Under the pieces are notes generated by a model. That model did no database searches. It had not been told where the DNA came from and saw nothing but the letters and a program-made list of their open reading frames with translations. 13,507 nucleotides of DNA from Alphaproteobacteria bacterium (GTDB lineage Bacteria; Pseudomonadota; Alphaproteobacteria; Rhizobiales; Rhizobiaceae): assembly GCA_030428345.1 (NCBI GenBank), contig JAUIBM010000022.1, positions 1-13,507 of the forward strand, given 5' to 3'. Numbering within the stretch: position 1 is the stretch's first letter; each line of letters opens with the position of its first letter. Positions 1-5,789 of the stretch are shown piece by piece. The position numbers and the translations under genes were made by a program.

Positions 1-174
1 GATCACCCATCGCGTCCGGCGCTGCGCGATCGCCGCGGCAAAGGCGTCGTCGGTCACCTCCAGCGTCGTCGTGAAGGTCTTGCCGGTCTGGCGCGCGAAC
101 ATGCCGATCTTGAAGCGCGCCGGATCGGATATCCATCGCCGCTGATAGCCATAGAGCAGGGGCGTGGCGCTCAT
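1..174 (-). CDS. Terminase large subunit, Mu gp28-like (N-terminal 58 codons only)
   Basis: This is the ATPase-nuclease that cuts and packages phage DNA, taking headful-size pieces from integrated copies in Mu-type phages. Only residues 1-58 are visible; the frame stays open to position 1. A short N-terminal stretch (YGYQRRWISDPARFKIG) leads into ARQTGKT at residues 27-33, a deviant Walker A with Gln-Thr before GKT, typical of gp28-type terminases. The start codon overlaps the stop of the small-terminase gene as ATGA, so the two subunits are probably made by coupled translation. The nuclease half lies outside the window. The alternative, another P-loop protein, is unlikely given the preceding DUF3486 gene. 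Confidence 0.85.
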   Translation of the reverse strand, partial: MSATPLLYGYQRRWISDPARFKIGMFARQTGKTFTTTLEVTDDAFAAAIAQRRTRWVI

Positions 175-809
175 TCCGCCTCGCCGATCCCATAAGCCTG
201 CCGGATCGCCGCCAGTACCCGCGCTCCGTCCAGTTCCGGCGACTGGCGTATGATTTCCTCGGTCGCGGCCTTCGCCGCTTCGCTCTTTTGCCGCTCGATC
301 TGCCGGCTGCGCTTTTCGCTTGAGACAGCGGAAGTCTTTTCGGCGGAGGCGGCGGCGGCGAGCGCCCGCGACAATTCCATCAGCGCCTTGGGGTCCGGCG
401 CGCCGCGCTCCAGGATCTGGAACGCCGCCTCCTTGATCAGCTGGGCGATCATGACCGTCACATTGTCCGACCGGTCGGGTCCGAGCGCCCCGGCGACGGC
501 TCTCGCCACCTCGCGCGTCTCGGCCAGCCGGCGCATGGCGGAGGCCTTGCGGATGGAATAGCGGTTGAACGCCGAGCGGCTGATCGTCTCGCAACCGACG
601 CCTTCCAGCCGGTCGTTGAGCTCGAACAGGATATCGGTTTCGGTGCGCTCACGCTCGGCCAGCTGTTGCACGGCCCAGGCGATATGCGGATCGGCTTCGG
701 GCGGCAGCAGGTCGATCGAGGAAAGCCGACCGCGTCCCTGCCGGTTGGGTCGGCGTGCGGCAGTCTGCGCGATGATGGCGGCGCTGTCTTCCGGTTTGGC
801 GGTGTCCAA
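171..809 (-). CDS. Terminase small subunit, DUF3486 (Mu gp27-like)
   Basis: This is the probable DNA-recognition partner of the large terminase. The family signature is near the N-terminus (GRGRLSSIDLLPPEADPHI), followed by a helix-turn-helix-like stretch (LFELNDRLEGVGCETISRSA, then FNRYSIRK). The C-terminal half is a charged helical, possibly coiled-coil region rich in Lys/Arg/Glu. I chose a TTG start at 807-809 rather than the ATG at 864-866: a GGAGG sits 6 bases before the TTG, while the ATG lies 56 bases inside the previous gene and adds 19 residues unlike the family. That gives 212 residues. The stop overlaps the start of the large terminase by four bases. Family call is fairly sure; the start is inferred. 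Confidence 0.85.
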   Translation of the reverse strand: MDTAKPEDSAAIIAQTAARRPNRQGRGRLSSIDLLPPEADPHIAWAVQQLAERERTETDILFELNDRLEGVGCETISRSAFNRYSIRKASAMRRLAETREVARAVAGALGPDRSDNVTVMIAQLIKEAAFQILERGAPDPKALMELSRALAAAASAEKTSAVSSEKRSRQIERQKSEAAKAATEEIIRQSPELDGARVLAAIRQAYGIGEAE

Positions 810-810
810 C

Positions 811-1107
811 TCAAACCTCCGGGGAGGGGCGGGCGATGCCGTCAATAACCGAGCGCCGCTCGACATGATCGACGCCCGCCCGGGTGATCGAGGCGATCAA
901 CACGCTTCCCGCCTCGGCCGTCGTGACAGCGCCGACTTCCCTGAGCTTCAGGATCTGCGTGCGGGTCCATTCGCGCGAGCGGCGATGCCCGAAGGTGTCG
1001 AGCACTCGGGTCAGCATGGTGTCGTTGAGGGAACCGTCGATCTGCCGGGCCAGTTCCTTCAGGATGGTCAGCCGCGCGTCCTCGGTCAGATAGGTTTCAA
1101 AGCTCAT
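811..1107 (-). CDS. VpaChn25_0724-type phage protein (small winged-helix-like protein)
   Basis: This 98-residue protein resembles a family found just upstream of DUF3486 in Mu-like phages, often labelled ArsR-like. It starts MSFETYLTEDARLTILK and runs through LNDTMLTRVLDTFGHRRSR and TRTQILKLREVGAVTTAEAG, a helix-helix-recognition-wing pattern expected of a winged helix. It ends in DGIARPSPEV. Its exact role is unknown; a place in DNA binding or packaging is only inferred from the fold pattern and from its position before the terminase genes. The ATG overlaps the stop of the DUF2730 gene (ATGA). The same frame stays open far upstream, but those codons belong to other genes. Confidence 0.75.
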   Translation of the reverse strand: MSFETYLTEDARLTILKELARQIDGSLNDTMLTRVLDTFGHRRSREWTRTQILKLREVGAVTTAEAGSVLIASITRAGVDHVERRSVIDGIARPSPEV

Positions 1108-1436
1108 GCGTCGGGGACCCTTCTCAGATAGGTGTCGATGCGCGAGACGGTGCGCTGCACCCCGCCCAGCGCCTCGCCGAAGACCGCGACCGAGCCCTTG
1201 AGCTCGGCGATCGTCAGCTTCAATTCGGTCACGTCGTCCTTTGCCGGCATGTGCCGCAATTCGCCCTCGACCGAGGTCAGCCGGTCGCCCTGGCCGCGTA
1301 CCGTTTCCTTGAGCTTCTCGATCTCCGCGCCGTTCGCCTTCGAGCGGGTGGTGATCCAGGCGTAGATCGCCCCGCCCGAGGAGATCGCCACCGCCAGCAG
1401 GCTGAGCCAGTCCGTCAATGCAGCGAGCAGCTCCAT
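1104..1436 (-). CDS. DUF2730 family protein (Mu gp25-like), membrane-anchored coiled coil
   Basis: This 110-residue protein has an N-terminal transmembrane helix (about residues 9-29, LSLLAVAISSGGAIYAW), then a long charged helix expected to form a coiled coil (about 38-105). That layout is the DUF2730 pattern seen in Mu-like phages between the lysis and terminase genes. The start has a good purine-rich ribosome site (GGGGAAGG) and sits 22 bases inside the end of the preceding gene. The function of the family is not known. The position next to lysis genes and the membrane anchor would suit an accessory lysis role, but that is inference. Confidence 0.8.
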   Translation of the reverse strand: MELLAALTDWLSLLAVAISSGGAIYAWITTRSKANGAEIEKLKETVRGQGDRLTSVEGELRHMPAKDDVTELKLTIAELKGSVAVFGEALGGVQRTVSRIDTYLRRVPDA

Positions 1437-1804
1437 CGCCTTCCCCTTTCTTTTCCCGTTCGAAGGGCGTCGAGACAGCGCGCGCCATGCCGCCATCGCA
1501 GTTCGAGCAGCGCGCCGCCGCGCCTGATTTCGGTAATGGCCTGCCCGCCGGAACGCAGCCGGCGGCCGTCGCCGGTCTTGAGCGCCGCCGCGATCTGCGT
1601 CTGCCCGATGCAGCGTCCAGCCGGCACGACGCGCCATTGGCCGGCGTCGGCCGCGGGGCTGAACAGCCAGATCGCCAGGAACAGCGCCAGCGCCGCGGCG
1701 AGCACCAGGAAGAAGCCGCGGCCATAGATGGCGCCGCCCCGCGCCCGGTCGGCATCGTCCCATTCGGGATTCCAGTCCGGCCCATGCACCTCGCGCCCGC
1801 CCAT
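1415..1804 (-). CDS. Hypothetical phage protein with one transmembrane helix
   Basis: This 129-residue protein is not recognised. A soluble acidic N-terminus (residues 1-29) is followed by one strongly hydrophobic segment (about 30-48, FFLVLAAALALFLAIWLF), then a basic Arg-rich tail with three Cys (65, 109 and 126). The start is the ATG at 1802-1804, which shares one base with the preceding TGA stop (TGATG). Earlier start codons in the same frame lie inside the spanin gene and add a highly Arg-rich stretch that looks like shadow sequence. Its neighbours are lysis proteins on one side and DUF2730 on the other, so a role in the envelope during lysis is plausible but not shown. Confidence 0.6.
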   Translation of the reverse strand: MGGREVHGPDWNPEWDDADRARGGAIYGRGFFLVLAAALALFLAIWLFSPAADAGQWRVVPAGRCIGQTQIAAALKTGDGRRLRSGGQAITEIRRGGALLELRWRHGARCLDALRTGKERGRRWSCSLH

Positions 1805-2145
1805 CACTCGCCGCTCCGCGCGCCACGAACGCGCTCGTAGAGAGCTGCGCAGGCGGAGAACAACCGGTTGGCCCGCGTCAGGGCGTCGTCCTGCTTGGCG
1901 AGCGCCACGTCGGCGCGGTCGTCGGGCGTGACGCCGCTTCTCACGCCGGCCGCGCATTTGGCTGGCAGGGGCGGCAGCGGCTCGCGTTGCGCGCCGATCG
2001 CCGCCGCTTCCTCGACAACGCCGGTGCGCGCTTTCGCCAATTCTGCGGCGGCGATCCGGTCACGGTCAGTTGCGCAGCCGCACGCCAAGATCGCGCACGC
2101 TAGGCACGCCATCGGGGCGAGCGGCGACAAGCCGGTCGATTTCAT
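1804..2145 (-). CDS. Outer-membrane spanin (Rz1-like lipoprotein)
   Basis: This is the probable outer-membrane spanin subunit, which pairs with Rz across the periplasm to disrupt the outer membrane at lysis. The 113-residue protein begins with a short signal (MKSTGLSPLAPMACLACAIL) ending at ACGC. Cys22 or Cys24 would be the lipidated residue; the lipobox is imperfect. A periplasmic Pro patch (PLPPLP, about residues 56-61) and helical stretches follow. The gene begins inside Rz in another frame and overlaps it by 80 bp, a hallmark arrangement of Rz/Rz1 pairs. A GGGAG lies 10 bases before the ATG. It is longer than lambda Rz1 but within the range of unimolecular-pair partners. Called from signal, overlap and position, not from sequence similarity. 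Confidence 0.72.
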   Translation of the reverse strand: MKSTGLSPLAPMACLACAILACGCATDRDRIAAAELAKARTGVVEEAAAIGAQREPLPPLPAKCAAGVRSGVTPDDRADVALAKQDDALTRANRLFSACAALYERVRGARSGE

Positions 2146-2518
2146 CCTGCATGGTCTCCCGGGTGGATTGGGCTGTAAGGAGTTCGGCTTCGAACCGTGC
2201 GAGGGCGTCCGCGTCGGCCTGTCTTTCGGCCTGCAGTTTTGCCATCTGCCGGGCGCGTTGATCGGACAGTTTGCGAAGCAGTTCGGCATCGGCCTTCGCC
2301 GCCTCAAGTTCGGAGACAGCGACGTAATCCTTGCGCGCGGCGGCGGCGACGGCCGGATCGTCGACCAGGACGTCCCACATCCGCATGCCGGCGATCGTCA
2401 ACGCGCCTGAGGAGGCGACGCCGGCCGCGAAGGCGAGCGCGGCGATCGAGCCGCCGCCCAGGCTGCCAGTCAGTCCGCCAGTCAGGCCGCCAACGAGCGA
2501 GGCAAGGGCGCGCAGCAT
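2066..2518 (-). CDS. Inner-membrane spanin (Rz-like)
   Basis: This is the probable inner-membrane spanin. The 150-residue protein opens with a Gly/Leu-rich stretch holding small tandem repeats (GGLTGGLTGSLGGG), then one membrane helix (about 24-44). A long charged periplasmic helix follows (about 55-130, SELEAAKADAELLRKLSDQ and onward) with heptad-like spacing suited to a coiled coil. The ATG overlaps the endolysin stop by four bases, and the Rz1-like gene lies out of frame across its 3' end. The order endolysin, Rz, Rz1 is the common lysis cassette order. The unusual part is the Gly-rich first 23 residues. No holin was recognised in the window. Confidence 0.75.
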   Translation of the reverse strand: MLRALASLVGGLTGGLTGSLGGGSIAALAFAAGVASSGALTIAGMRMWDVLVDDPAVAAAARKDYVAVSELEAAKADAELLRKLSDQRARQMAKLQAERQADADALARFEAELLTAQSTRETMQDEIDRLVAARPDGVPSVRDLGVRLRN

Positions 2519-3030
2519 CACTTCACGCCTGCCATGCAGAGCTTGTATTCCGGCGCGCGATTGCCGCTGCCGGTCCGTCGCCGCGCCACCAGGCCGGGAA
2601 TGGTCCGCCCGCCGGCCTTGTTGAACCAGGTCAGCGCAACGCACGCCCCGGCAAGATCACCCGCGTCGAGCCGCTTGCGCGCCGTCGAGCTGCAGAATGC
2701 GCCGACGCCGATATTGAAGGTGAGATCGAGAAACGCCTTGTAGCTGGGATCGGGCAGGGCGTCGGGCTGCTTCAGGCAGGCGCGCATCCCGACTTCGTGC
2801 TCGCGCAGATCGGCAAGCAGGCGTTCGTCGCACTCCTTGTCGGAAAGACGCATGTCGGGGCCGACATTGCGGGTCGCGCCGTAGCAGACCGTCCAGATGC
2901 CGGCGACATCGCGATAGCTGCTATTGCGCTTGCCCTCCCAGGAACCGGTATAGGCGACGGCCCCGACGCCAAGAGCGGTCAGCGCCCCTGCGGCGGTGAC
3001 CAGCCTGCTGACCTTTCCAAACGACGCCAC
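2518..3030 (-). CDS. Endolysin, GH24 lysozyme (muramidase) with N-terminal SAR-type anchor
   Basis: This enzyme cuts the glycan strands of peptidoglycan for host lysis. Counting from the GTG start there are 170 residues. A weakly hydrophobic Ala/Gly-rich segment (about 10-28) looks like a signal-anchor-release domain, so export could be holin-independent. The GH24 catalytic triad follows with exact T4-lysozyme spacing: Glu32 (SWEGKR), Asp41 (YRDVAG) and Thr47 (WTVCYGAT). Cys49 replaces the usual Gly in TxGYG. At least five further Cys residues follow, which would allow disulfide control once in the periplasm. I chose GTG at 3028-3030 because GGGAG lies 8 bases before it; the ATG at 3043-3045 (five residues longer) has no ribosome site and sits 3 bases after a strong hairpin. 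Confidence 0.87.
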   Translation of the reverse strand: MASFGKVSRLVTAAGALTALGVGAVAYTGSWEGKRNSSYRDVAGIWTVCYGATRNVGPDMRLSDKECDERLLADLREHEVGMRACLKQPDALPDPSYKAFLDLTFNIGVGAFCSSTARKRLDAGDLAGACVALTWFNKAGGRTIPGLVARRRTGSGNRAPEYKLCMAGVK

Positions 3031-3134
3031 GTTTCGCGCTCCCATCCGGGGCGGCGCATGCCGCCCGATGGCGCTTACCTTGGCGAATTTCGGGAATTTT
3101 CTATCCACGCGCGGGCGCGCGGGTCGCTGAGGAC
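3031..3134 (-). promoter_or_regulatory. Gene-free gap between Mor and endolysin; probable Mor-dependent middle/late promoter region, with a leader hairpin
   Basis: This is the only gap of note inside the block running from B through the terminase, and it starts the late region, where Mu places the Mor-activated promoter. Read on the minus strand it contains a GC palindrome (CGCGCG-CC-CGCGCG), then an AT-rich patch at about 3084-3104 with two GAATTT units 9 bases apart, then a hairpin at 3049-3066 (7-bp stem GGGCGGC/GCCGCCC, 4-base loop) just before the endolysin starts. A good -10/-35 pair is not obvious, as expected for an activator-dependent promoter. The promoter role is inferred from position. 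Confidence 0.45.
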
Positions 3135-3143
3135 TCAGTCCTC
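3129..3143. repeat. Perfect 15-bp palindrome over the Mor stop codon
   Basis: The sequence GAGGACT-C-AGTCCTC is an exact inverted repeat of seven bases around one central base. It spans the TGA stop of the Mor-like gene (3135-3137) and sits at the upstream edge of the presumed late promoter region. It could be an operator bound by a dimer such as Mor itself, or chance. No T run follows, so it is not a simple terminator. Confidence 0.5.
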
Positions 3144-3521
3144 GAACAGCGCGAGCTGGTCGACATTGCCCTTCTTCCAGCCGCCGCCATTGATCCACCG
3201 GCGCACGGTGGCAATATCGGTGCGCAGCATGCGGGCGATCTCGGATTTGTTCAATCCGTTGCGGGCAAGTTCGCCGGCGGCCCATTTGTTTGCGACCGGC
3301 ACCTTGACGCGCTGATCGTTGACGAAATTGCGCCGCCGCAATTCATCCTTGATGGCGCGAACGCCTGCGGCGCCTACCATCTGCGCCGCGCTCGACGCCT
3401 TGCCGGGACTGTCGGAGAGGTAGAGCAGGGTGCCACCGAATTTCAGGATGAAGGCGAGCGCCTGCTCGCGGCCGAGCGCCCGGACATAGATGTCGATATG
3501 TGCCGGGATGCGCTCGTTCAT
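3135..3521 (-). CDS. mor: Mor-like middle transcription activator
   Basis: This is a probable dimeric DNA-binding activator of the phage middle/late promoter. The 128-residue protein is close to Mu Mor in length (129). The N-terminal part has the Mor-type pattern (ALAFILKFGGTLLYLS, residues 21-36) expected in the dimerisation and strand region. The C-terminal half carries a helix-turn-helix (about 82-111, GELARNGLNKSEIARMLR then ATVRRWIN). The ATG overlaps the GemA stop (ATGA). As in Mu, it follows gemA, and the next gene is the endolysin after a promoter-sized gap, which fits its job. A separate C-type activator was not found between mor and the endolysin; this protein may serve both stages. 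Confidence 0.82.
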   Translation of the reverse strand: MNERIPAHIDIYVRALGREQALAFILKFGGTLLYLSDSPGKASSAAQMVGAAGVRAIKDELRRRNFVNDQRVKVPVANKWAAGELARNGLNKSEIARMLRTDIATVRRWINGGGWKKGNVDQLALFED

Positions 3522-4201
3522 GCCGCAGGCTTCCGGATACGCGTCCCGAGCGTGTTCATGACGATGTGCCATTCCGCGGCGATGACATCGTCCAGCGTGA
3601 TGGTGTGGCGGCCGATGATGCGATCGACTTCGCCCGCGAAACGCGAGCCATATTCATTGCCGGCCTTGCCGGTGAGGATGCGCCATTGCGTCGAGGCGAT
3701 CTTGCCGCCCGGTTTCGCCAGCCATTTTTCGCCGTAATGACTGCTCCAGGCGACGCCGGCTTCCCGCGCGATCCATCCCTTCAGCGCCTCGATCGCCTTG
3801 GCCGCGTCCTCGCCATGGCGCAGGAACCGGACATGGTCGATGCCGGTCTGGCGCTTGACGAAGGCGAGCAGTGCCTTGTCGTCGCGGGAGCGGGTGATGC
3901 CGAGATTCCAGGCGGCGATCCACAGCGCCTGCAGCTTGCCGGCATACCTGCCCTCGAGCTTGCGCCGGCCCGTTCGTGCACGGGGCACGCTCCCCCCTTG
4001 CGGGGCAGATGTCCGGGAACCGGACGGCGGGGGGTTGGAAAAACCGAGCCGCCGGAATTCGGCCAGCACCTTGCCCCTTTCTCCCTCGCTCATATCCTTG
4101 GACGAGTCCTTGCCGGTGACCCGCAGGAGGATGGCGCGATAATCATCCTCCTCCAGGCCCAGCTGCTTCTTCGCGACGTGAATGGCGGCGAGTGCGTTCA
4201 T
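3518..4201 (-). CDS. gemA: GemA / Mu gp16-like protein, DUF1018
   Basis: This is a Mu-type early protein; in Mu, gemA affects host gene expression and DNA supercoiling, though the mechanism is poorly defined. The 227-residue protein has the DUF1018 start (NALAAIHVAKKQLGLEEDD, YRAILLRVTGKDSSKDMS) and continues with EFRRLGF. A Pro/Ser/Gly linker (about 56-80) follows, then a second conserved half containing GRYAGKLQALWIAAWNLG, YGEKW and the Lys/Gln-rich STQWRILTGKAG. It shares a TGATG junction with the zinc-binding gene upstream and an ATGA junction with mor. A GTG three bases upstream is an alternative start. The family call is strong; the role here is inferred from Mu. Confidence 0.87.
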   Translation of the reverse strand: MNALAAIHVAKKQLGLEEDDYRAILLRVTGKDSSKDMSEGERGKVLAEFRRLGFSNPPPSGSRTSAPQGGSVPRARTGRRKLEGRYAGKLQALWIAAWNLGITRSRDDKALLAFVKRQTGIDHVRFLRHGEDAAKAIEALKGWIAREAGVAWSSHYGEKWLAKPGGKIASTQWRILTGKAGNEYGSRFAGEVDRIIGRHTITLDDVIAAEWHIVMNTLGTRIRKPAA

Positions 4202-4536
4202 CACCGCAGCTCACCGGCTTGAGGCCCGAACAGGGCTTCGTCACCCTCGTAGCCGGCCTCGATCAGATCGACAGGATCGTCCCGGGTCGCGCCCGGCTGA
4301 TCGCCGGAGCAGGCCGAACACAGATCCTCCTCGACCCACCAGCAGGTTGTGTCGGTTGCCTCGTCCCAGCAGGCCGATCGGTCATGACATCCGCATTCCC
4401 GGCAGGTGCGGAACGGCGCGACGCCATGTTCCGCCTTGCGATGCGCGGCGAGGCCCTTCTCGCCCCGCAGCTTCTTGCGGCACTCTGGGCATTCTGTGCT
4501 GGCGCCGGAGCGCGAACGGTTGCGCTTCGCGTTCAT
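4201..4536 (-). CDS. Small protein with a C2H2 zinc finger and a second Cys-rich zinc-binding cluster
   Basis: This 111-residue protein has a basic N-terminus followed by a classical C2H2 pattern, Cys16-x2-Cys19-x12-His32-x4-His37 (CPECRKKLRGEKGLAAH ending HRKAEH). A second Cys cluster follows, Cys45-x2-Cys48-x-Cys50, Cys56, Cys65 and Cys73-x2-Cys76, including the stretch CWWVEEDLCSAC. A cluster of that type recurs in phage proteins of unknown function. The last 35 residues are acidic. The C2H2 part suggests DNA, RNA or protein binding. GGAGG lies 7 bases before the ATG, which overlaps the Gam stop. Position between gam and gemA is in the accessory early region. No precise function can be given. 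Confidence 0.75.
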   Translation of the reverse strand: MNAKRNRSRSGASTECPECRKKLRGEKGLAAHRKAEHGVAPFRTCRECGCHDRSACWDEATDTTCWWVEEDLCSACSGDQPGATRDDPVDLIEAGYEGDEALFGPQAGELR

Positions 4537-5069
4537 GACCGCACCTCCCGGATCGCCGGCGCCAAGACTTCCTCGTAAGGCTCGACCACGAAATCCTCGC
4601 CCTCGGTCCCGATCGAGACGCCGGCCACAGCGCGCGCGACTTCCGGCTCCGCCAGCATCGCCTCCTTGTTGACCTCCTCCTTGATCCGCACGAACCGGAC
4701 GAGGCCGAGCGAGCGCAGCGTCTCGATTACAGCTTCCTGTCCTCGCACGCTCACGCGTGGCGGCCTGGTGCGCCATTTCAACTCGCCGCTCGCGAACCGG
4801 TAGAACTTGACCCTGCCGCCATTGGTAAGGCGCTCGCGATTGGCTGCCGCCCACATCTCCAGGCCGCCGAGGACCGCCGCCTCGCGCTGTTTCAGCGGTT
4901 CGGCCTGCTGCTCGTGGCGCTGGCGGATCGCGGCGATTTCATCGTTCATCGCCGCTTCGGCAACCACCAGCTCGCGCCGCACGACACCCAGATCGAAGAT
5001 CATCGCATCAGCTTCCACGTCGCTCTGCGGCACCGGGTAATTGCTGCTCAGTTTCTTGGCCTTTGCCAT
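4533..5069 (-). CDS. gam: Gam-like host-nuclease inhibitor (Ku-like DNA end-binding protein)
   Basis: Mu Gam binds ends of double-stranded DNA and shields them from host exonucleases; it is a bacterial relative of Ku. The 178-residue protein matches Mu Gam in length and pattern: an N-terminal helical arm (DVEADAMIFDLGVVRREL to about residue 70, coiled-coil-like), then the characteristic centre NGGRVKFYRFASGELKWR followed by RPPRVSV, and a C-terminal VVEPYEEV-type strand. A strong GAGGAGG ribosome site stands 7 bases before the ATG; the GTG just before it is a less likely start. It overlaps the 39-residue peptide gene upstream (GTGATGG) and ends in an ATGA overlap with the zinc protein. Confidence 0.9.
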   Translation of the reverse strand: MAKAKKLSSNYPVPQSDVEADAMIFDLGVVRRELVVAEAAMNDEIAAIRQRHEQQAEPLKQREAAVLGGLEMWAAANRERLTNGGRVKFYRFASGELKWRTRPPRVSVRGQEAVIETLRSLGLVRFVRIKEEVNKEAMLAEPEVARAVAGVSIGTEGEDFVVEPYEEVLAPAIREVRS

Positions 5070-5188
5070 CACTTGCCCTCCTCAGGCGTGTTGAGTGTGT
5101 TGGGTTCGGCGCCGATCAAGGCGCTCATTTCGTCCAGGATCGCGTCGGCCAGCGCCAGCACGTTGGCGACGATCTGGTCCGGTCTCAT
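5069..5188 (-). CDS. Small 39-residue phage protein upstream of gam
   Basis: The predicted peptide begins MRPDQIVANVLALADAILDE and ends in TPEEGK. The middle is an amphipathic helix. Support is positional: its ATG overlaps the stop of the previous gene (ATGA), its TGA overlaps the Gam start region, and a G-rich ribosome site (GGGGGGA) lies upstream. The Gam ribosome site is inside its last codons, so its translation would feed directly into Gam. It may be a true peptide or a coupling leader. Not recognised. Confidence 0.6.
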   Translation of the reverse strand: MRPDQIVANVLALADAILDEMSALIGAEPNTLNTPEEGK

Positions 5189-5532
5189 GCGCAATCGTCC
5201 CCCCGGTCATGGGTGGGAAAAAGCTGCAGCGCGTCTCCCGGCAGCGGCCGGCCGGCGATCGGAAACAGCAACAGATTGCCGCCGGGCCGGCAGGCCTCGG
5301 CGATCACCGCTTCGGCCAGCGGATCGGCTGCGGCGCGCTCGTTCCAGCGCTTGGCCGAGAGCTGGCGATAGAGTTCCGCCGCCTCGTCGATGCAGGCGGT
5401 CAGCACCAGCAGCAGGTTTTCCACGTCCTCGTCGCGAAAGCTCTCGCCGTCGCGCCAGGCGGTGCGGATCACCTCATGCAGGCCGCACAGCCTGTCATGC
5501 AGTTCGAAGCGGTTGTCGGGTGCGGTTCTCAT
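5185..5532 (-). CDS. Hypothetical early phage protein (115 residues)
   Basis: This small protein is not recognised. Residues 8-65 are predicted largely helical (LHDRLCGLHEVIRTAWRD, then DVENLLLVLTACIDEAAELY), followed by a Gly/Pro-rich C-terminal part (PGGNLLLFPIAGRPLPGD). It has three Cys (16, 47 and 81) in the body and one near the end (114). An AAGGA ribosome site lies 9 bases before the ATG, and both ends overlap neighbours by four bases. It sits in the Mu 'semi-essential' early region, where small host-modulating proteins are common; that is context, not evidence of function. Confidence 0.65.
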   Translation of the reverse strand: MRTAPDNRFELHDRLCGLHEVIRTAWRDGESFRDEDVENLLLVLTACIDEAAELYRQLSAKRWNERAAADPLAEAVIAEACRPGGNLLLFPIAGRPLPGDALQLFPTHDRGDDCA

Positions 5533-5789
5533 TGGATCGATCCTTTCGTGGTTGCGCGCAGGATCGCCTCGTCGACGGCCTCTTCGACCAGTTGGACGGA
5601 GCGTTCCTGAAGTTCCGCCATCGCCCGGCACAGGCGCAGCGAGTTGGCGATGTGTTGCAGCGTTTCGCCGACCATTTCGGGCGGCAGGGTCGCGGCGCTT
5701 TCGGCCATTGCCGCCAGAAGCCCCAGATGGCTGGAAAGCTTTGCCTCGGCGGCGTCGTCCAACTCGCCCAATCCCGGACCCGCGCTCAT
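5529..5789 (-). CDS. Hypothetical early phage protein (86 residues)
   Basis: This all-helical small protein is not recognised. It is acidic and Ala/Leu-rich (for example LSSHLGLLAAMAESAATL and IANSLRLCRAMAELQERSV) and may form a coiled coil or helical bundle through its C-terminal half (about 40-78). GGGAG lies 7 bases before the ATG, which overlaps the stop of the B ATPase gene; its own stop overlaps the next gene, again as ATGA. It is therefore made in the same series as transposase B and the protein at 5185-5532, and those two small proteins may act together. Confidence 0.65.
   Translation of the reverse strand: MSAGPGLGELDDAAEAKLSSHLGLLAAMAESAATLPPEMVGETLQHIANSLRLCRAMAELQERSVQLVEEAVDEAILRATTKGSIQ

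Noticed and set aside
810..866. ATG start at 866 for the small terminase
   Set aside because: It lies inside the previous gene without a ribosome site; the TTG at 809 has GGAGG at 6 bases.
811..1785. A 324-residue minus-strand frame fused to the VpaChn25_0724-type protein
   Set aside because: Only the last 98 residues look like protein. The upstream part is Arg-rich shadow of the DUF2730 and TM-protein genes, and the ATGA junction at 1104-1107 marks the real start.
2197..3315. Long plus-strand open frame of 372 residues opposite the lysis genes
   Set aside because: Very Arg-rich low-complexity product, antisense to the endolysin and Rz, with no promoter or ribosome site worth noting.
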